DNA of 64,000 nucleotides from Parasponia andersonii (lineage: Eukaryota; Streptophyta; Magnoliopsida; Rosales; Cannabaceae). Location of the stretch: assembly GCA_002914805.1 (NCBI GenBank), contig JXTB01000125.1:505683-569682 (forward strand), given 5' to 3'. The notes beneath the pieces were generated by a model. It had not been told where the DNA came from. It was given only the letters and a program-made list of their open reading frames with translations, and made no database searches. Made by a program: the position numbers and the translations under genes. Below, one piece after another: positions 1-10,860 of this stretch. Position 1 is the stretch's first letter. Each line of letters begins with the position of its first letter.

Positions 1-1315
1 ACGATCAAGGGCTTGGAATTAGTTCCCGACCCTCCGGGCGATCGTCAACGACACCTTGAAGATTCAATAGTGTGGTGTCGCTATTCCGGTGAGGTAGGAG
101 TTTAGTTACCTTCATTTTATACTGTTTTTGAGTTAAAACTTATTTTCTGCAGCATATAAGAACAAGTGTGTTTTTAGTGATTTGAATTATATATGATGGA
201 ATCTGGTTATACGATATATACTGTACTACTCTGAGAGTTTGCTGTGTGCAGGTTATTTTGGGTATATCAAAAATAGGGCCGTTATGCTGCCTATGTTTCT
301 ATAAAACCCTATTATGCATGTTTTACTGAAAAACCAGAGTACAGTAGTTTTTACACTTCAGTTCTGTATTGCACGTATCATAGGATCATACGTGAGCACC
401 GTGCTAGCATCGTGGGTTTTACAGTATGGCGCTGCGTGCCCCACTGTCAGTGAAAGTCCGTAAACTCACGCGGAGTCTTATTACTTCTGATTACCTCCCC
501 ATTTGGTAGGTATAGGTAATTCAGTTGCCCCTCTAGGTTTGGTAGGCGACACATGGGTGTCTCCTCTGGGTATGGGCTTAGGTATCAGGCAGGCTGTTAG
601 GTATACTTAGTGCCATCATCCTGAGTTTCCACAGATGAGAGGATGTGAGCTCATGGGTATGGGTTGATTTGTGTCATGTGCATATAGATTGATGGTTTTG
701 ATTACACTATTTTATATATATTAGCTCCCGGTTTGGATTATATATATATATATATATGCGTGTGTATGTTTTGGATTTGAACTAACCATGCAGGAGTTTT
801 CCATCACTAAACTATTTTTCTCTGAGGTAACTATTTTCCTACTGGGCATTGTATGCTCACCCCCTACCTTCCTTCTCAGGTGGTGTCTAGTGCGATCTTG
901 GTGATCAAGAGGAGTAAGAGGTCATCCGGATTGTAGTTCGTCTCTTGGTAATGCTAGGAGTTTGTTGTCGTAGTCTTTGGACTATTTGGATTTTGTGTCA
1001 GTATTGAACCAAGATTACTGCTTTCTATTTTGTCTGTAAACTTATGTATGTCATTCTGATGTTTGACTTCTGTTGTGGATGATGATGATGCTGGGTTTTA
1101 TATTTAATTTCGCGTTTTCAAATAATTGTTCAATCTATGTTTGATGGTGTATACGAACTATGAGAGTGATTTACGGGATGAAATTTCAATTACTTTACTT
1201 AAATGGACCGTTTTTATAAAAATTAGAACTTTTGACACTTTTCAAATAAATTAAGGAATTTCCCACCTTTGTAAAATTCCTCTTCTACTACTAGCCCAGG
1301 TTTTAGGTCGTGACA
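1..1315 (+). mobile_element. 3' part of a Ty3/gypsy-type LTR (Tekay-like superfamily), cut by window edge
   Basis: The segment ends in GGTCGTGACA at 1306-1315, the same terminus as the solo LTRs at 14767-17307 and 23891-26683. Shared internal blocks, in the same order, are the hairpin region near 446-480, the 'CATGGGTGTC' block near 551-563, and the GCTCACCCC...CAGGTGGTGTCTAGTG block near 854-892. It is in + orientation. Its start lies outside the window, so I cannot tell a solo LTR from the 3' LTR of a full element, and the target-site duplication cannot be tested; the next five bases are CAGCC. A short TA microsatellite sits at about 739-757. Confidence 0.75.
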
Positions 1316-4065
1316 CAGCCACACAATAAATAAGTCCACGTTTTATATCTAGGTTTTAGTTTTAGATTTTGAGACTATTTAATTTACATACAATCATACA
1401 AACTTTTTTCTATTGGGGTAACGATATTGTGTAGCGCTGATATGAAACTCCAACGGATATACACACTCAATTATATGGCTCTTTTTTTATTTACTTCTCA
1501 GTTCATATATGTATATATAAGGTATATGGAAATCTGAGTCTGATATTATACTCTTAGGACATGTTCACTAGTTAATGAAGAGAAAAAAGAAATACATCCC
1601 CTTTATGTGATTACATACTAATTGATTACGTATGAAAGAATCCTATAATCTTCCCGCTTATTCTTTTCTATTTCCTTGGGTTTTCTTTCTACTCATTTCT
1701 TATACGGAATATATATGTAGGTATATTGCTTTTCCAAGCAACAAAAAGCTCGTTACTGCTTTCGTTATATACACGGGAGTGGCTACACCAGAGGCGCTTT
1801 TATGCCCCGACAGATAGAGGCTTTGTTCTGATTGTCCGACGAAAATTCGACAGATAGAGGCTTTGTTCTGATTGTCCGACGAAAATTAAAAGAGATCAAA
1901 TAATTGAGTGCACAAACTACTTGCTGCACGGTAATACATAGAAATAAAACTGTTGTGCGGTCTAAAAACTATATATTAGTTAATACTAAAAAAGAAAATT
2001 AGTGACTAAATGGACGTATTAGGTCGCATGAGTAAATTAAGTGCAACCTCCTCCGAATAAATTAAATGTGACCACCTCCGAATGAGTTAAATGCGACCAG
2101 AATGAAAAAGAAACTAGATCAAGCGCCGTCAAATGGGTAATCTACAAAGAAAGGGAAACAAAAATTTCACTTTGAAGATCGACCAGTTGTCTTATTTAAA
2201 ATTATTACCCGGTTATATTAATACTCAAATTGTATTACACACTTATCCGTTTTCATAATTGGGGAACATTGAACTACCCTTACTTATATAAGGGGAAGTT
2301 CAATACTGCTAGGAGGATCTTTTCTTTTTGGAAAAACTTAAAGATTTTCTTTCACTTTCTGAACATATTCTACACTATTTTGTAATCCTCCTGAAAATAG
2401 TAAAAAAAAATAATAAATATAAACTCATCTTTTTTTGGGACTAAATTATTATAAAATTCTTGTCTTTTTATTTGTTTTGATTTATTAACCCTTTTCATAC
2501 ACAAGCCACGCATCTGTCAACAAAAACCAAACAAATTAAGACCAGAAAAGAGAAAAGAAACGGACGCCGAAGAATAGACATTCTCTTTTTGTCTTCCTTT
2601 AGTTAAACAACCTCTCGTTGCTGCTTGTGACCTCATATACATTTTCTTCTTTTTCATTCCCCACTAGACATGAGATTGCTTTCATCTGAAATTCATTTGA
2701 CGTACTTACATGTTTTCCATGTTTGATCGACGGAGTAAAAGGGCGACTCAGTTTCCTTAAGCCACTTGCTCCTAATTTAGTAACACTTATTTAAACAATT
2801 TTTTGTTTTTAAATCAAAAGAAAGGAAATACTTTTCAAAAGTAAGTTTCGTAAAACTACTTTTATTTTTGTTTTCTTCAATCTGCAAAAAAAAAATTTCT
2901 AAAATTTTGAAAATAAAAATTTCTTACTTACAAATTTTTTTAAAAACAATCTTTTAGAAAGGTTAGTATCAAAATTCAAACATATTTAGATTCACATCAC
3001 TATTTCTTTCAATATTTTTTCTCTCATTACTATCTCTAAAAGTGATATTTTTAAAAATATTTTCAAAAGTATTATTTTTAAAAATAAAATTTAAAATTAG
3101 TATTTTTCAAAATAAAACTATAAAAAATGATAAAATTCTTTTTTGAAAACTTCCTAATTTATTTAGAGAAACATCACTTTTTAAAGTTTTATTTTTGAGA
3201 AATACCATTTATTGCCAAAAAAGTGGTGGAGAAAGTTTATTTTTGAAAAATACCACTTTTAAAATTTATTTAGGTAAATACCATTTGTCTCTCTCCTCAT
3301 TCTCTCTCCTCTTTTTTCTTTATTGCTTTCCCTTGTGATTTTTACTTTTGAAAGTAGAAAGTACTAGTTATCAAACATATTTTTATTTTTATTATAAAAA
3401 ACAAAAAACAAAAAATATTAGTTATCGAACACATTTTTGTTTTTAAAAATCAAAAAACAAAATAAGAAAAAATACTTTTGTTTTTATGATTAAAAAAATA
3501 AAAATAAATAAATAAAAGTATTATCAAATGCCACCTAAATCCTTGTAGTTTGTTTTTTTTTCCGTGACTTCCAGGAATGAGGATTTGAACTTAGACCTCA
3601 ATTCTTAGAGAAATTATACTCACAATGAGACTGCCTAATACTATAATCTTTATAATAACTGACTCACCCAAAATCAAATAAACGTAAACCAAAAATAGAA
3701 ATGCAAAACCAAAGATGAACTCAGTTTTAGAGCAAACAAATGGTCTCAAACTGTCCTCTAACTATACACTGATAAATTTTCTTTTGTATGAATTTTATTT
3801 TGGGGCATTCAAGTGGTCCAATGAGTTTTTTTTTTTTTTTTTAAATTTTACTCATTAACCATCTCAAAATAAGAAACAAGAATACAATTATACTATATAG
3901 ACCCGCAGCGATGCATTCTTTTTTTGTATCTTATTTTCACAAATGAAAAATAAAAAATAACAGCAAGCATATTTGAAAGAGATAAAATCACGTCTGATAG
4001 ATGGGGCAAGGCCATTGTAAGGCCCTTGTGGCCTTGTGGTGAGGCCTATTTAATGAGCTCTGGAT
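1316..4065. other. Intergenic AT-rich DNA with a 40-bp duplication and repeat debris
   Basis: No coding region is supported. A 40-bp unit (starting CGACAGATAGAGG) is present twice in tandem at 1808-1847 and 1848-1887. About 2780-3540 is very AT-rich. It holds a run of degenerate repeats of the kind 'AAATACCACTTTTAAAATT' (2990-3290) and poly-A/T-rich ends resembling a decayed nonautonomous DNA transposon, but I could not fix its termini. The 3' end near 3515-3540 reads like the edge of such an element. Confidence 0.5.
1808..1887. repeat. Perfect 40-bp tandem duplication
   Basis: Two adjacent identical copies of a 40-bp unit, 1808-1847 and 1848-1887, seen directly. Both copies sound identical base for base, which suggests a recent slippage or repair duplication. 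Confidence 0.9.
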
Positions 4066-4265
4066 CAAGATCTGGTGGTCAAAAGCAATGAATTTTATTT
4101 GGTGTTTGCCACATTGGATCATTGCTCATGTCAGATGAATCCTAAAAAGAAAGGGGGAAAAAAGAAAAAAACTTCTTCCCCACTCCATAGACTCACGTAT
4201 GAAGGATCTTCCTCCTCTCCTCTCTTATTGCTCGACCCCGCCAAGCCAAAGACCGTACCTAAGCA

Positions 4266-4481
4266 ATGGATGACTCCGTCATTAACCACGGACAACCTGA
4301 TCAATTCACCTATCCGGCCGGAAATCGACTGCCATCCTCCGTTCTCTCAACTCCGGTGACTGTTGCCTTCTTGTCTGGTCTAATGGTGTTATTGGTTCGT
4401 CAACCTCAATTTCTTAGCTTCCAAACGAAGTATGGTAGTAGATTTCATCTCTATACCGGTCTCTGCATGCATGCAAAGTAG
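4266..4481 (+). CDS. Unrecognised short ORF, possible gene first-exon remnant
   Basis: A 71-codon frame begins MDDSVINHG and includes a hydrophobic stretch (VAFLSGLMVLLV, about residues 33-44) that could be a membrane segment. The local GC content and codon-like texture (4190-4400) stand out from the AT-rich surroundings. I do not recognise the protein. A second overlapping frame begins at 4075 (94 codons, Lys-rich then Pro-rich), so coding status is unproven. It may be the first exon of a lost gene, part of a 5' untranslated region, or chance. No splice donor or downstream exon could be assigned. Confidence 0.2.
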   Translation: MDDSVINHGQPDQFTYPAGNRLPSSVLSTPVTVAFLSGLMVLLVRQPQFLSFQTKYGSRFHLYTGLCMHAK

Positions 4482-5706
4482 AGCCTTCACTCACGAAACA
4501 ACAATTACTTGGCAGTTAGATTAAAAAAATAATAATTATGGCTAGTTGGCTTGCTCCATCTTTGACTCTATACCAAATATCAGTACATGCTCCCTTACTT
4601 GGGATTCAGATCAAATACAACAATATATCATTCGCGACGGATGAAGTAAGAAAGAGGGAGGAAAAGATGACAGAACATGATTTGGTATATTTTTTAACAC
4701 GACACGACTTCTGAGTTTTAAAAAAGATAATGCTAAGTATTTCGACTCATATCCTTTTTTTAATACAACCTAATATAGCATATAATATGTGATGAACAAT
4801 TGATGAATGTCATTCACTTTATTCACAGTAAATTTCGATTATTATATGAATGATGATGTAATATGTGACGAACAATAATAACCCATTTATTATATAAAAA
4901 AGTACTAAAAAAAAGTAGTGAATGAGATAGAGTCCTAGTAGTAATAATCTTTTAATAATTTCGCTATTGTCTTGAAATTTGGAGTCACTGGGATTTCTCG
5001 GTGTGCTAAGGCGACATATAGTGTCAATTCATGTTCTTAATGGAAGGACGTGGGACTTGTCGGGCCAGTTCTATCTCTTAACTTATTTTCTACTCAGTGG
5101 TCATACATATCTTTGTTTTTGTTAAGAGTGTAGGTATACTATTCATTTTGTTTAACTTCAATAGCATAAGTACTATTGACATTAATTCTACCATATGTCC
5201 CATAACAGAATAGGTACTACGTAATTTCAACATCGCAAGAGTCTGTCTATATATTTGTCGACGTCGCAATATCGCAACGCATTAATTGTGTAGTGCCGAT
5301 ACAGAACTGCAACAGGTATATACATCTCGATCATATGACTTAATTTGTTTCCTCCTAATTCTTTAACATGAATTGTTTTGTTTATCCTCTGTATACTAAA
5401 TACTGTGTATGAAAATTGCATGGTTGTATTAATTGCGCACCTCTAGTACTGCATTATTGCGAAAAGAGTACAGATGATCATGATCATCAACTTGATCGGT
5501 GTGACATATATATTAGTTTGCATGTGAAACGCACATACATTTATAAAAGCATCTAATAATTACTTTAATATCATACACATAAATTCTTAATTATAATATC
5601 TTCTGTTTTTCTTTCCGGGTGTATCTGAATTTGTGGAAATGGAATAATATATATATATATATATATTGCAAAAGCAGATAGGTTTCTACATTTTAGTGGT
5701 AGCGAA
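4482..5706. other. Upstream region of the cyclase pseudogene
   Basis: No coding sequence seen. The block 5286-5340 resembles 1432-1490 (shared ATTGTGTAG, GATA, CAAC, TATACA and CATATGACT-like steps in order), so a diverged duplicated piece is likely. A TA microsatellite lies at about 5648-5666, close to the exon-1 ATG at 5707. I could not choose one TATA box with confidence. Confidence 0.4.
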
Positions 5707-5907
5707 ATGTGGAGGTTGAAGATAGCAGAGGGTGGAAATGAGCCATACATTTACAGCACAAACAACTTTGTTGGGAGGCAGATATGGGAGTTTGACGCAG
5801 ACGCGGGCACTCCCGAAGAGCGAGAGGAGGTGGAAGTTGCCCGCCGTAAGTTCTACAACCACCGCTTTGAGGTCAAGCCCAGCAGTGACCTCCTTTGGCG
5901 GATCCAG
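5707..5907 (+). pseudogene. Oxidosqualene cyclase pseudogene, exon 1
   Basis: A 67-codon exon starts at ATG 5707 and ends at a GT donor (5908). It begins [20 protein letters not shown] and continues through [20 protein letters not shown] and [10 protein letters not shown]. This is the standard N-terminus of plant 2,3-oxidosqualene cyclases of the beta-amyrin/lupeol synthase type, enzymes of the endoplasmic-reticulum membrane that fold oxidosqualene into triterpenes. The reading frame is intact here and the start matches the family start exactly. The next expected exons do not follow. The intron instead runs into plastid-derived DNA and retrotransposons, and recognisable OSC exons resume only at 20512. 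The exon alone looks functional; the locus as a whole does not. Confidence 0.9.
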
Positions 5908-6058
5908 GTATACCCTGGCTACTATTTTAGTAGTAATACAAGTAAAAACAATAGTAAATATCACTATAGTGTTACTATTAGCTTCCTAGCTTTTAACCAT
6001 CAGCTGCCCCAAAAAATCTTATAGTTTGTTATCTCTTCAACTTTAACACCTAAACAAA

Positions 6059-6370
6059 TCAGATCAATTCCATAATAAGTACTGTTTTACCTACTCCAGC
6101 CCCCCAAATAGTCCGATTTTTCCTCCACGGTGATAAAGGGCCAAAAGATGTACTTTCAAAAATCCATATTTTTGTATCTATATGTATAAAGGCAGGCGCA
6201 AAATCCATGAATAAGAGACAATGAGACATTGTGCGAGTACCTACACGACCTAAATTATCAACGGCTCTCCAATTATGTTGAAAATCCGTCCTAGTGTCAG
6301 CTCTGCCGACTGGCAGTATCACACTTAAAGGAGCTCCTGAGTCAATTACTATTACTTTCGTTCCTCTCAT
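6059..6370 (-). pseudogene. atpB: Plastid-derived insertion: fragment of chloroplast atpB (NUPT)
   Basis: Read on the minus strand, this stretch matches the middle of the chloroplast ATP synthase beta subunit. Recognisable steps in order are TKVI..DSGAPLSV, PVGRA, a VDNLG..GTRT segment, APAFI..DTK, and the nucleotide-binding loop GAGVGKTVLIMELI (P-loop, about 6061-6108). Several small indels and substitutions break the frame, including in the LAPYRRGGKIGLF region, so it makes no protein. VDNLG..TRT and the DTK..IFE step fit the plastid protein better than the mitochondrial beta subunit. It lies antisense in what was intron 1 of the cyclase gene and is a nuclear copy of plastid DNA. The edges are approximate. 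Confidence 0.85.
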
Positions 6371-7240
6371 TATCTTCTTAAAGACGTTATAAAATAGAGA
6401 AATTTACTAAAATGGTCTATATATTTAAAAATTTTAGTTAAAAGTCTAGCCTTCTAAGTTGTAAAATTGTTGATGAGAGCAATTACTCTATTACTCTTTG
6501 CCTAACCTATACATCAAGCTCGTGACAACACTGTCGATAGGAATTGGTATTTTCCGACAATATAGGAGTTGGTTCCAACAAGTACGTGATACAAATGTTT
6601 AGGCCACAAAAGTAGCAATTTCCACAAACTTGCAAAAGAAAAATAAAATCTCTTTTTCTTTTTCTTTTGCATCATACATAACTTTCACTCTCAGTTTCTT
6701 TGATAATCTCTTTTAACTTAAATTAAACTCGAGCAAGCAAAATGAGAACGTGAAGAAGATTCCCTCCCTTCCCCCTTAAATATATAAATATTCATTTTCC
6801 ACCAAATCAAAATATCGTTTGAGAAATATATCATTATGCGTATTTATACATGTATTCAATCTCATATATTAATTTCTTTTTTCTAAGTTTGAATTGTGTT
6901 TATACTTAATAGCGGTACATCCTAAATCCTAAATTTATATTGTTGGTTTTGCACCTAATTTACTTTTCTTTTTTTTTAAAAAAAATAGTAGTTTAGATTT
7001 TATTTTTGTGTTTTAATTATTTCTTTCTCTCATATTTTTTTGTTTCAATAATTCAATATTTTGGTCATAAGATTATCAATTGCCAATTCATTTTAGTCGA
7101 TGGATTGGGAAGAAAGTTGGTTTTTACAATAGGGATAGGAAAATAAAAAATAAAAAAGACAAATCATCTCCCTATTCAGTTACTCTTTGTCTTACCATAC
7201 CCAAGAGACCACCCATCTTTCTTATCTTTATCTCTATTTT
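6371..7240. other. AT-rich intron-like DNA without recognisable gene
   Basis: Only poly-A/T-rich sequence is visible between the plastid fragment and the gypsy element. The open frame at 7080-7292 runs into the LTR and has no family resemblance, so I treat it as chance. Confidence 0.5.
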
Positions 7241-7245
7241 GCAAC

Positions 7246-7899
7246 TGTCACGACCCAAGACCAAAGTCAGTGACAGAATGGGTATTTTATAAAATAGAAA
7301 TACCGAAAAATATTTTTTTTTTTTAAAATTGACTCAATTAATTCAAAACTTTGCCCCGGAGACTCTAACCTTTCAAAACTAGCCTTCATAAAAAAAATTT
7401 AATTGAAAATAAAAACCCCACAGTTATGCGTCACTCATTGAACATAGACCATAATTAAAATAATTGTTTAATAGTCATGCATCTCAAATCATCTCACACT
7501 CAAATACAGATATAAGTAATACAAACGGTGTCCAAATCTCATATTCTAGTTTATAAAGTTTAATGAAAACTAAATTCCTATTCAAATTTAAACATTTCAC
7601 AAGTCTCATAGGAATTTACTAAAATATAAATAAACTAGTTATTCTGCAAATTCCTCGATCTAGTTCTTTTGGTCCAAATCACACTAAGTGCCACCTGAGG
7701 GGAAGAAAGGGGTGAGCTTGTGCCCAGTAGAGAATCGATTTCAAGATTTAATATATATAAAAAATATACTCATGTTGAAAGTCCTGCATGGTTAACAATC
7801 CACTCAAACAATTCACAAAATCCAAGTGGAAATCATAGTCTAATAGTTCAAACATTCCAAACTATTGTAAAATATCCATAAAAATCAATACATATCTAT
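7246..7899 (-). repeat. Truncated 3' LTR of the gypsy element
   Basis: Begins TGTCACGACCC and tracks the 5' LTR at 12215-12866 with roughly nine in ten bases matching by eye. At about 7896-7903 it passes directly into the integrase C-terminal coding sequence. The remaining about 1.5 kb of the LTR, the polypurine tract and the end of pol are therefore missing. The matching part corresponds to the U5-side end of the LTR. Confidence 0.85.
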
Positions 7900-7903
7900 T
7901 TAA

Positions 7904-8850
7904 CGTCAAACTCTATTTCTCGTCTCAAGGGATCTGCATAACTCTTTTGATGACTCTGAATAACCTTAAGTCTTGCTCTTATCATGTTGATCTTTTCAGT
8001 AATCTCTTGTATCAATTCTAGGCTAAGAGTAACTCGCTCTTCTGTGTCAGCCTAACACAAGGGTGACCTATATGGTCTACCATATAATACCTCATATGGA
8101 GCCATACCCAAACTAGTTTAGTAGCTATTGTTGTATGCAAACTCCACTAATGACAAATGATCATTCCAGCTTCCACCAAAGTCCAGTATACATCAGCGAA
8201 GTATATCTTCTAGAATCTGAATTGTTCTTTCAGATTGGCCATCTGTCAGTGGGTGATAAGCTGTACTAAGATTTAGTTCTGTTTCCAAAGATTTCTGTAA
8301 AGTTCTGCAGAACTTAGATATAAATCTTGGATTTCTATCAGAAACTATGCTGGAAGGTACTCTATGTAAACGAACAATGTAATCCATATAAAGACAACTA
8401 AATCTGTTGAGAGAAAAGTCAATTCGAATCGGTATAAAATGAGCAGTTTTAGTCATTCAATCAACAATTACCCAAATTACATCATTTTTTCTTTGAGTCC
8501 TCGGCAACCTTGTTACAAAATCCATAGTAATCTTATCCCATTTTCATTCTGGGATAGGTAATGGCTGAAGTAATCCAGCTAGTCTTTGATGTTTTGCTTT
8601 CACTTGCTGACAGGTTATACACTTAGCCACAAAAGTAACTACGTCTTGTTTCATACCTTTCCACTAATACTACCTCTTTAAGTTATGGTACATCTTAGTA
8701 CTACCAGGATGTATTGCAAATTTAGATTTGTGAGCTTCAGTCAAGATAGTTTCTCGAAGTTGTGGATCATTAGCTACAGCTAACTTTCCATTGAAAAGTG
8801 CAAATCCTTCTCTATTAGTACTCCAACTATCTAGTTGTTCACCATTCTAG
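7904..8850 (-). pseudogene. Gypsy integrase domain, broken and 3'-truncated
   Basis: On the minus strand the HHCC zinc-binding part is visible (HKSKFAIHPGSTKMYH near 8690-8735, then KCITCQQVKAKHQRLAG near 8580-8630). The catalytic core follows with TMDFVTRLP, IVSDRNPRF (8320-8345) and YHPLTDGQSERT (8220-8260), and then a C-terminal part SYADPLRREIEF close to 7910-7945. The enzyme would insert element cDNA into the genome. Stops interrupt it (for example before MTKTAHF at 8456 and after NNSY near 8135). It is cut just after the IEF segment by the fusion to the 3' LTR, so any chromodomain is absent. Confidence 0.85.
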
Positions 8851-8852
8851 AG

Positions 8853-10330
8853 TTAGTTCCAGATTTTTCTTAATTCTTGATCTTGCCATTGAATCTGTTG
8901 AGCTATCTGAAGAAGTGAAGGAGTAGCCATTACATTGCTAACACAAGCAACATCGTTTCTCTCAAAATACTCCAAATTGTAATCACCAATAAAGACTAGA
9001 TTTTTCCACTCTTCAAGTATCAAAGAAGTAAGTATACCATAAGATTTATGGCTCAAGGCATCTACTACCGCATTTGCCTTTCTAGGATGATACTAAAGAT
9101 TGAAATCATAATCCTCCATATACTTAATCCATCTCCTCTGTCTCAAATTCAAGTCTTGTTGACTGAAGAGATATTTCAAACTCTTGTGATCAGAGTAAAT
9201 ATCAAACTTAACACCATATAAGTAATATCTCCAGATTTTGAGAGCAAATATCACAGCCGCCAATTCTAGATCATGAGCAGGATAGTTTTTTTCATGAGGT
9301 TTCAACGGACGAGAAGCATAAGCTACAACTCAGCCATTTTGCATTAAAACGCATCCCAATCCTGAACCAGAAGCATCTGTGTATACCATGTATGGTTCAC
9401 TACTATCAGGGACAATCAGAATAGGTGCAGTTGTCAACTTTTCCTTCAATTTCATGAATGATATCGCACACTCATCATTCCAAGCAAACTTGACATCTTT
9501 TCTCGTTAACTTGATTAAAGGCAATGCAATACTCGAGAAATTTTCTACAAAATGAAAATAATAACTAGCTAAACCAAGGAAACTCCGCACCTCAGTAACA
9601 TTTCTCGATCTTTCACATCCTAGAATAGACTCTATCTTAGACGAGTTAACTAAGATATCATTTTGAGAAATTATATGGCCTAAGAATTTAACTTCTGTCA
9701 TCTAGAAATCACCTTTCGATTTGCTTGGCATATAACTGATGATCTCTCAAAGTCTGAAGCATGATCCTTAAATATTCAGCATATTCTTCTCAAGCCTTAG
9801 AATAGATCAAAATGTCATCAATAAATACAAAAAAATCGGTCCAAATAAGGCCTGAAGAATCTGTTCATAAGGTCCATAAACACTGCAGGTGCATTTGTCA
9901 ATCCGACAGGCATAACCAGAAACTCAAAATGACCATATCGAGTTCTGAATGCAGTTTTTGGTATGTCTTCCTCACGAATCTTCAGTTGATGGTATCTAGA
10001 TCTCAAATCTATTTTTGCAAAGAATTTGGATCCATCGAGTTGGTCAAACAACTCGTCAATCCTTGCCAAAGGATATTTGTTCTTTATCGTAAGCTGGTTT
10101 AGCTTTCTGTAGTCCACACAAAGTCTGAGTGTACCATCAGCTTTCTTAGCAAAGAGAACTGGAGCACCCCAAGGTGAGGTACTACTCCTGATAAACCTTT
10201 TTGACAATAGGTCATCTAGTTGTTCTCTTAATTCAGTTATCTCTATAACGGCTATTCGATAAGCGGGAATAAAAACTGGTTGAGCTCCAGAAACTAAGTC
10301 GATACAGAATTCGATCTCTCTGTCAGGTAG
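8853..10330 (-). pseudogene. Gypsy reverse transcriptase and RNase H, broken
   Basis: On the minus strand, RT starts with the linker [12 protein letters not shown] (about 10245-10285), then [40 protein letters not shown] and FGL-equivalent VGLTNAP (9900). The catalytic [10 protein letters not shown] box is near 9800-9830. A T-run length change at about 9828 shifts frame right before FIDD, and a stop follows the SKA residues. The connection domain (VKFLGHII, 9660-9690; FLGLASYY) leads to RNase H (YTDASGSGLG, 9350-9385; [11 protein letters not shown], 9165-9200; [17 protein letters not shown]). These domains copied element RNA into DNA. A stop splits RNase H at about 9327-9330. Confidence 0.9.
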
Positions 10331-10581
10331 TAATCCAGGTAAATCCTCTGGAAAAACATCAAGAAATTCACTAACTACTGATATCCATGGATATTAATTT
10401 GTAGTTCTTATCTCTCTATCAATCGTAAATAGCTTCCATAACATTCCAATTTCTTTCTCCGACCAATACATGCTCTCAGAAGAGGACTGAGACTTATTGG
10501 ATTCAAACCAGCTTGATACACAACTGAATACCCATCTTCAGTATGAAGAGTCACTTTTCTTCTATGACAATCCACTATAGC

Positions 10582-10860
10582 TCAACATTTGGACAACCAG
10601 TCCATACCAAGAATCATATCAAATTGGTCCATAGGTATCACAACCAAATTAACTAAGAACTCACATCTATCAATGACGATAGAACAAGAGCTGCATATAG
10701 TAAACACACCATAGACATTTCCCAAAGGAGTATCAAGATTCAAAGCAGGATCAAAAGTTTCAGATTTTAAACCCAACATATTAGCAATCAACACAGATAT
10801 AAAGGAATGCAATGCAACACGTGAGCCCATGAGTAATAAAGTAAGATTATACTGTCAACC
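10582..10860 (-). pseudogene. Gypsy aspartic protease region
   Basis: An 82-codon minus-strand frame includes MGSRVALHSFIS and ends MDQFDMILGMDWLSK, the typical C-terminal part of plant gypsy proteases. The catalytic DSG/DTG should lie just upstream. There the sequence near 10845-10860 reads LILLLMGS, so the D(S/T)G triad is disrupted by a stop or substitutions. The role would have been polyprotein processing. It lies between the zinc-finger end of gag and RT, as expected for the order gag-PR-RT-RH-IN. Confidence 0.75.

Noticed and set aside
6059..6370. Mitochondrial-type nuclear ATP synthase beta gene as the source
   Set aside because: The VDNLG..TRT and DTK..IFE steps fit plastid atpB, there are no introns or transit peptide, and the context is an intron of another gene.
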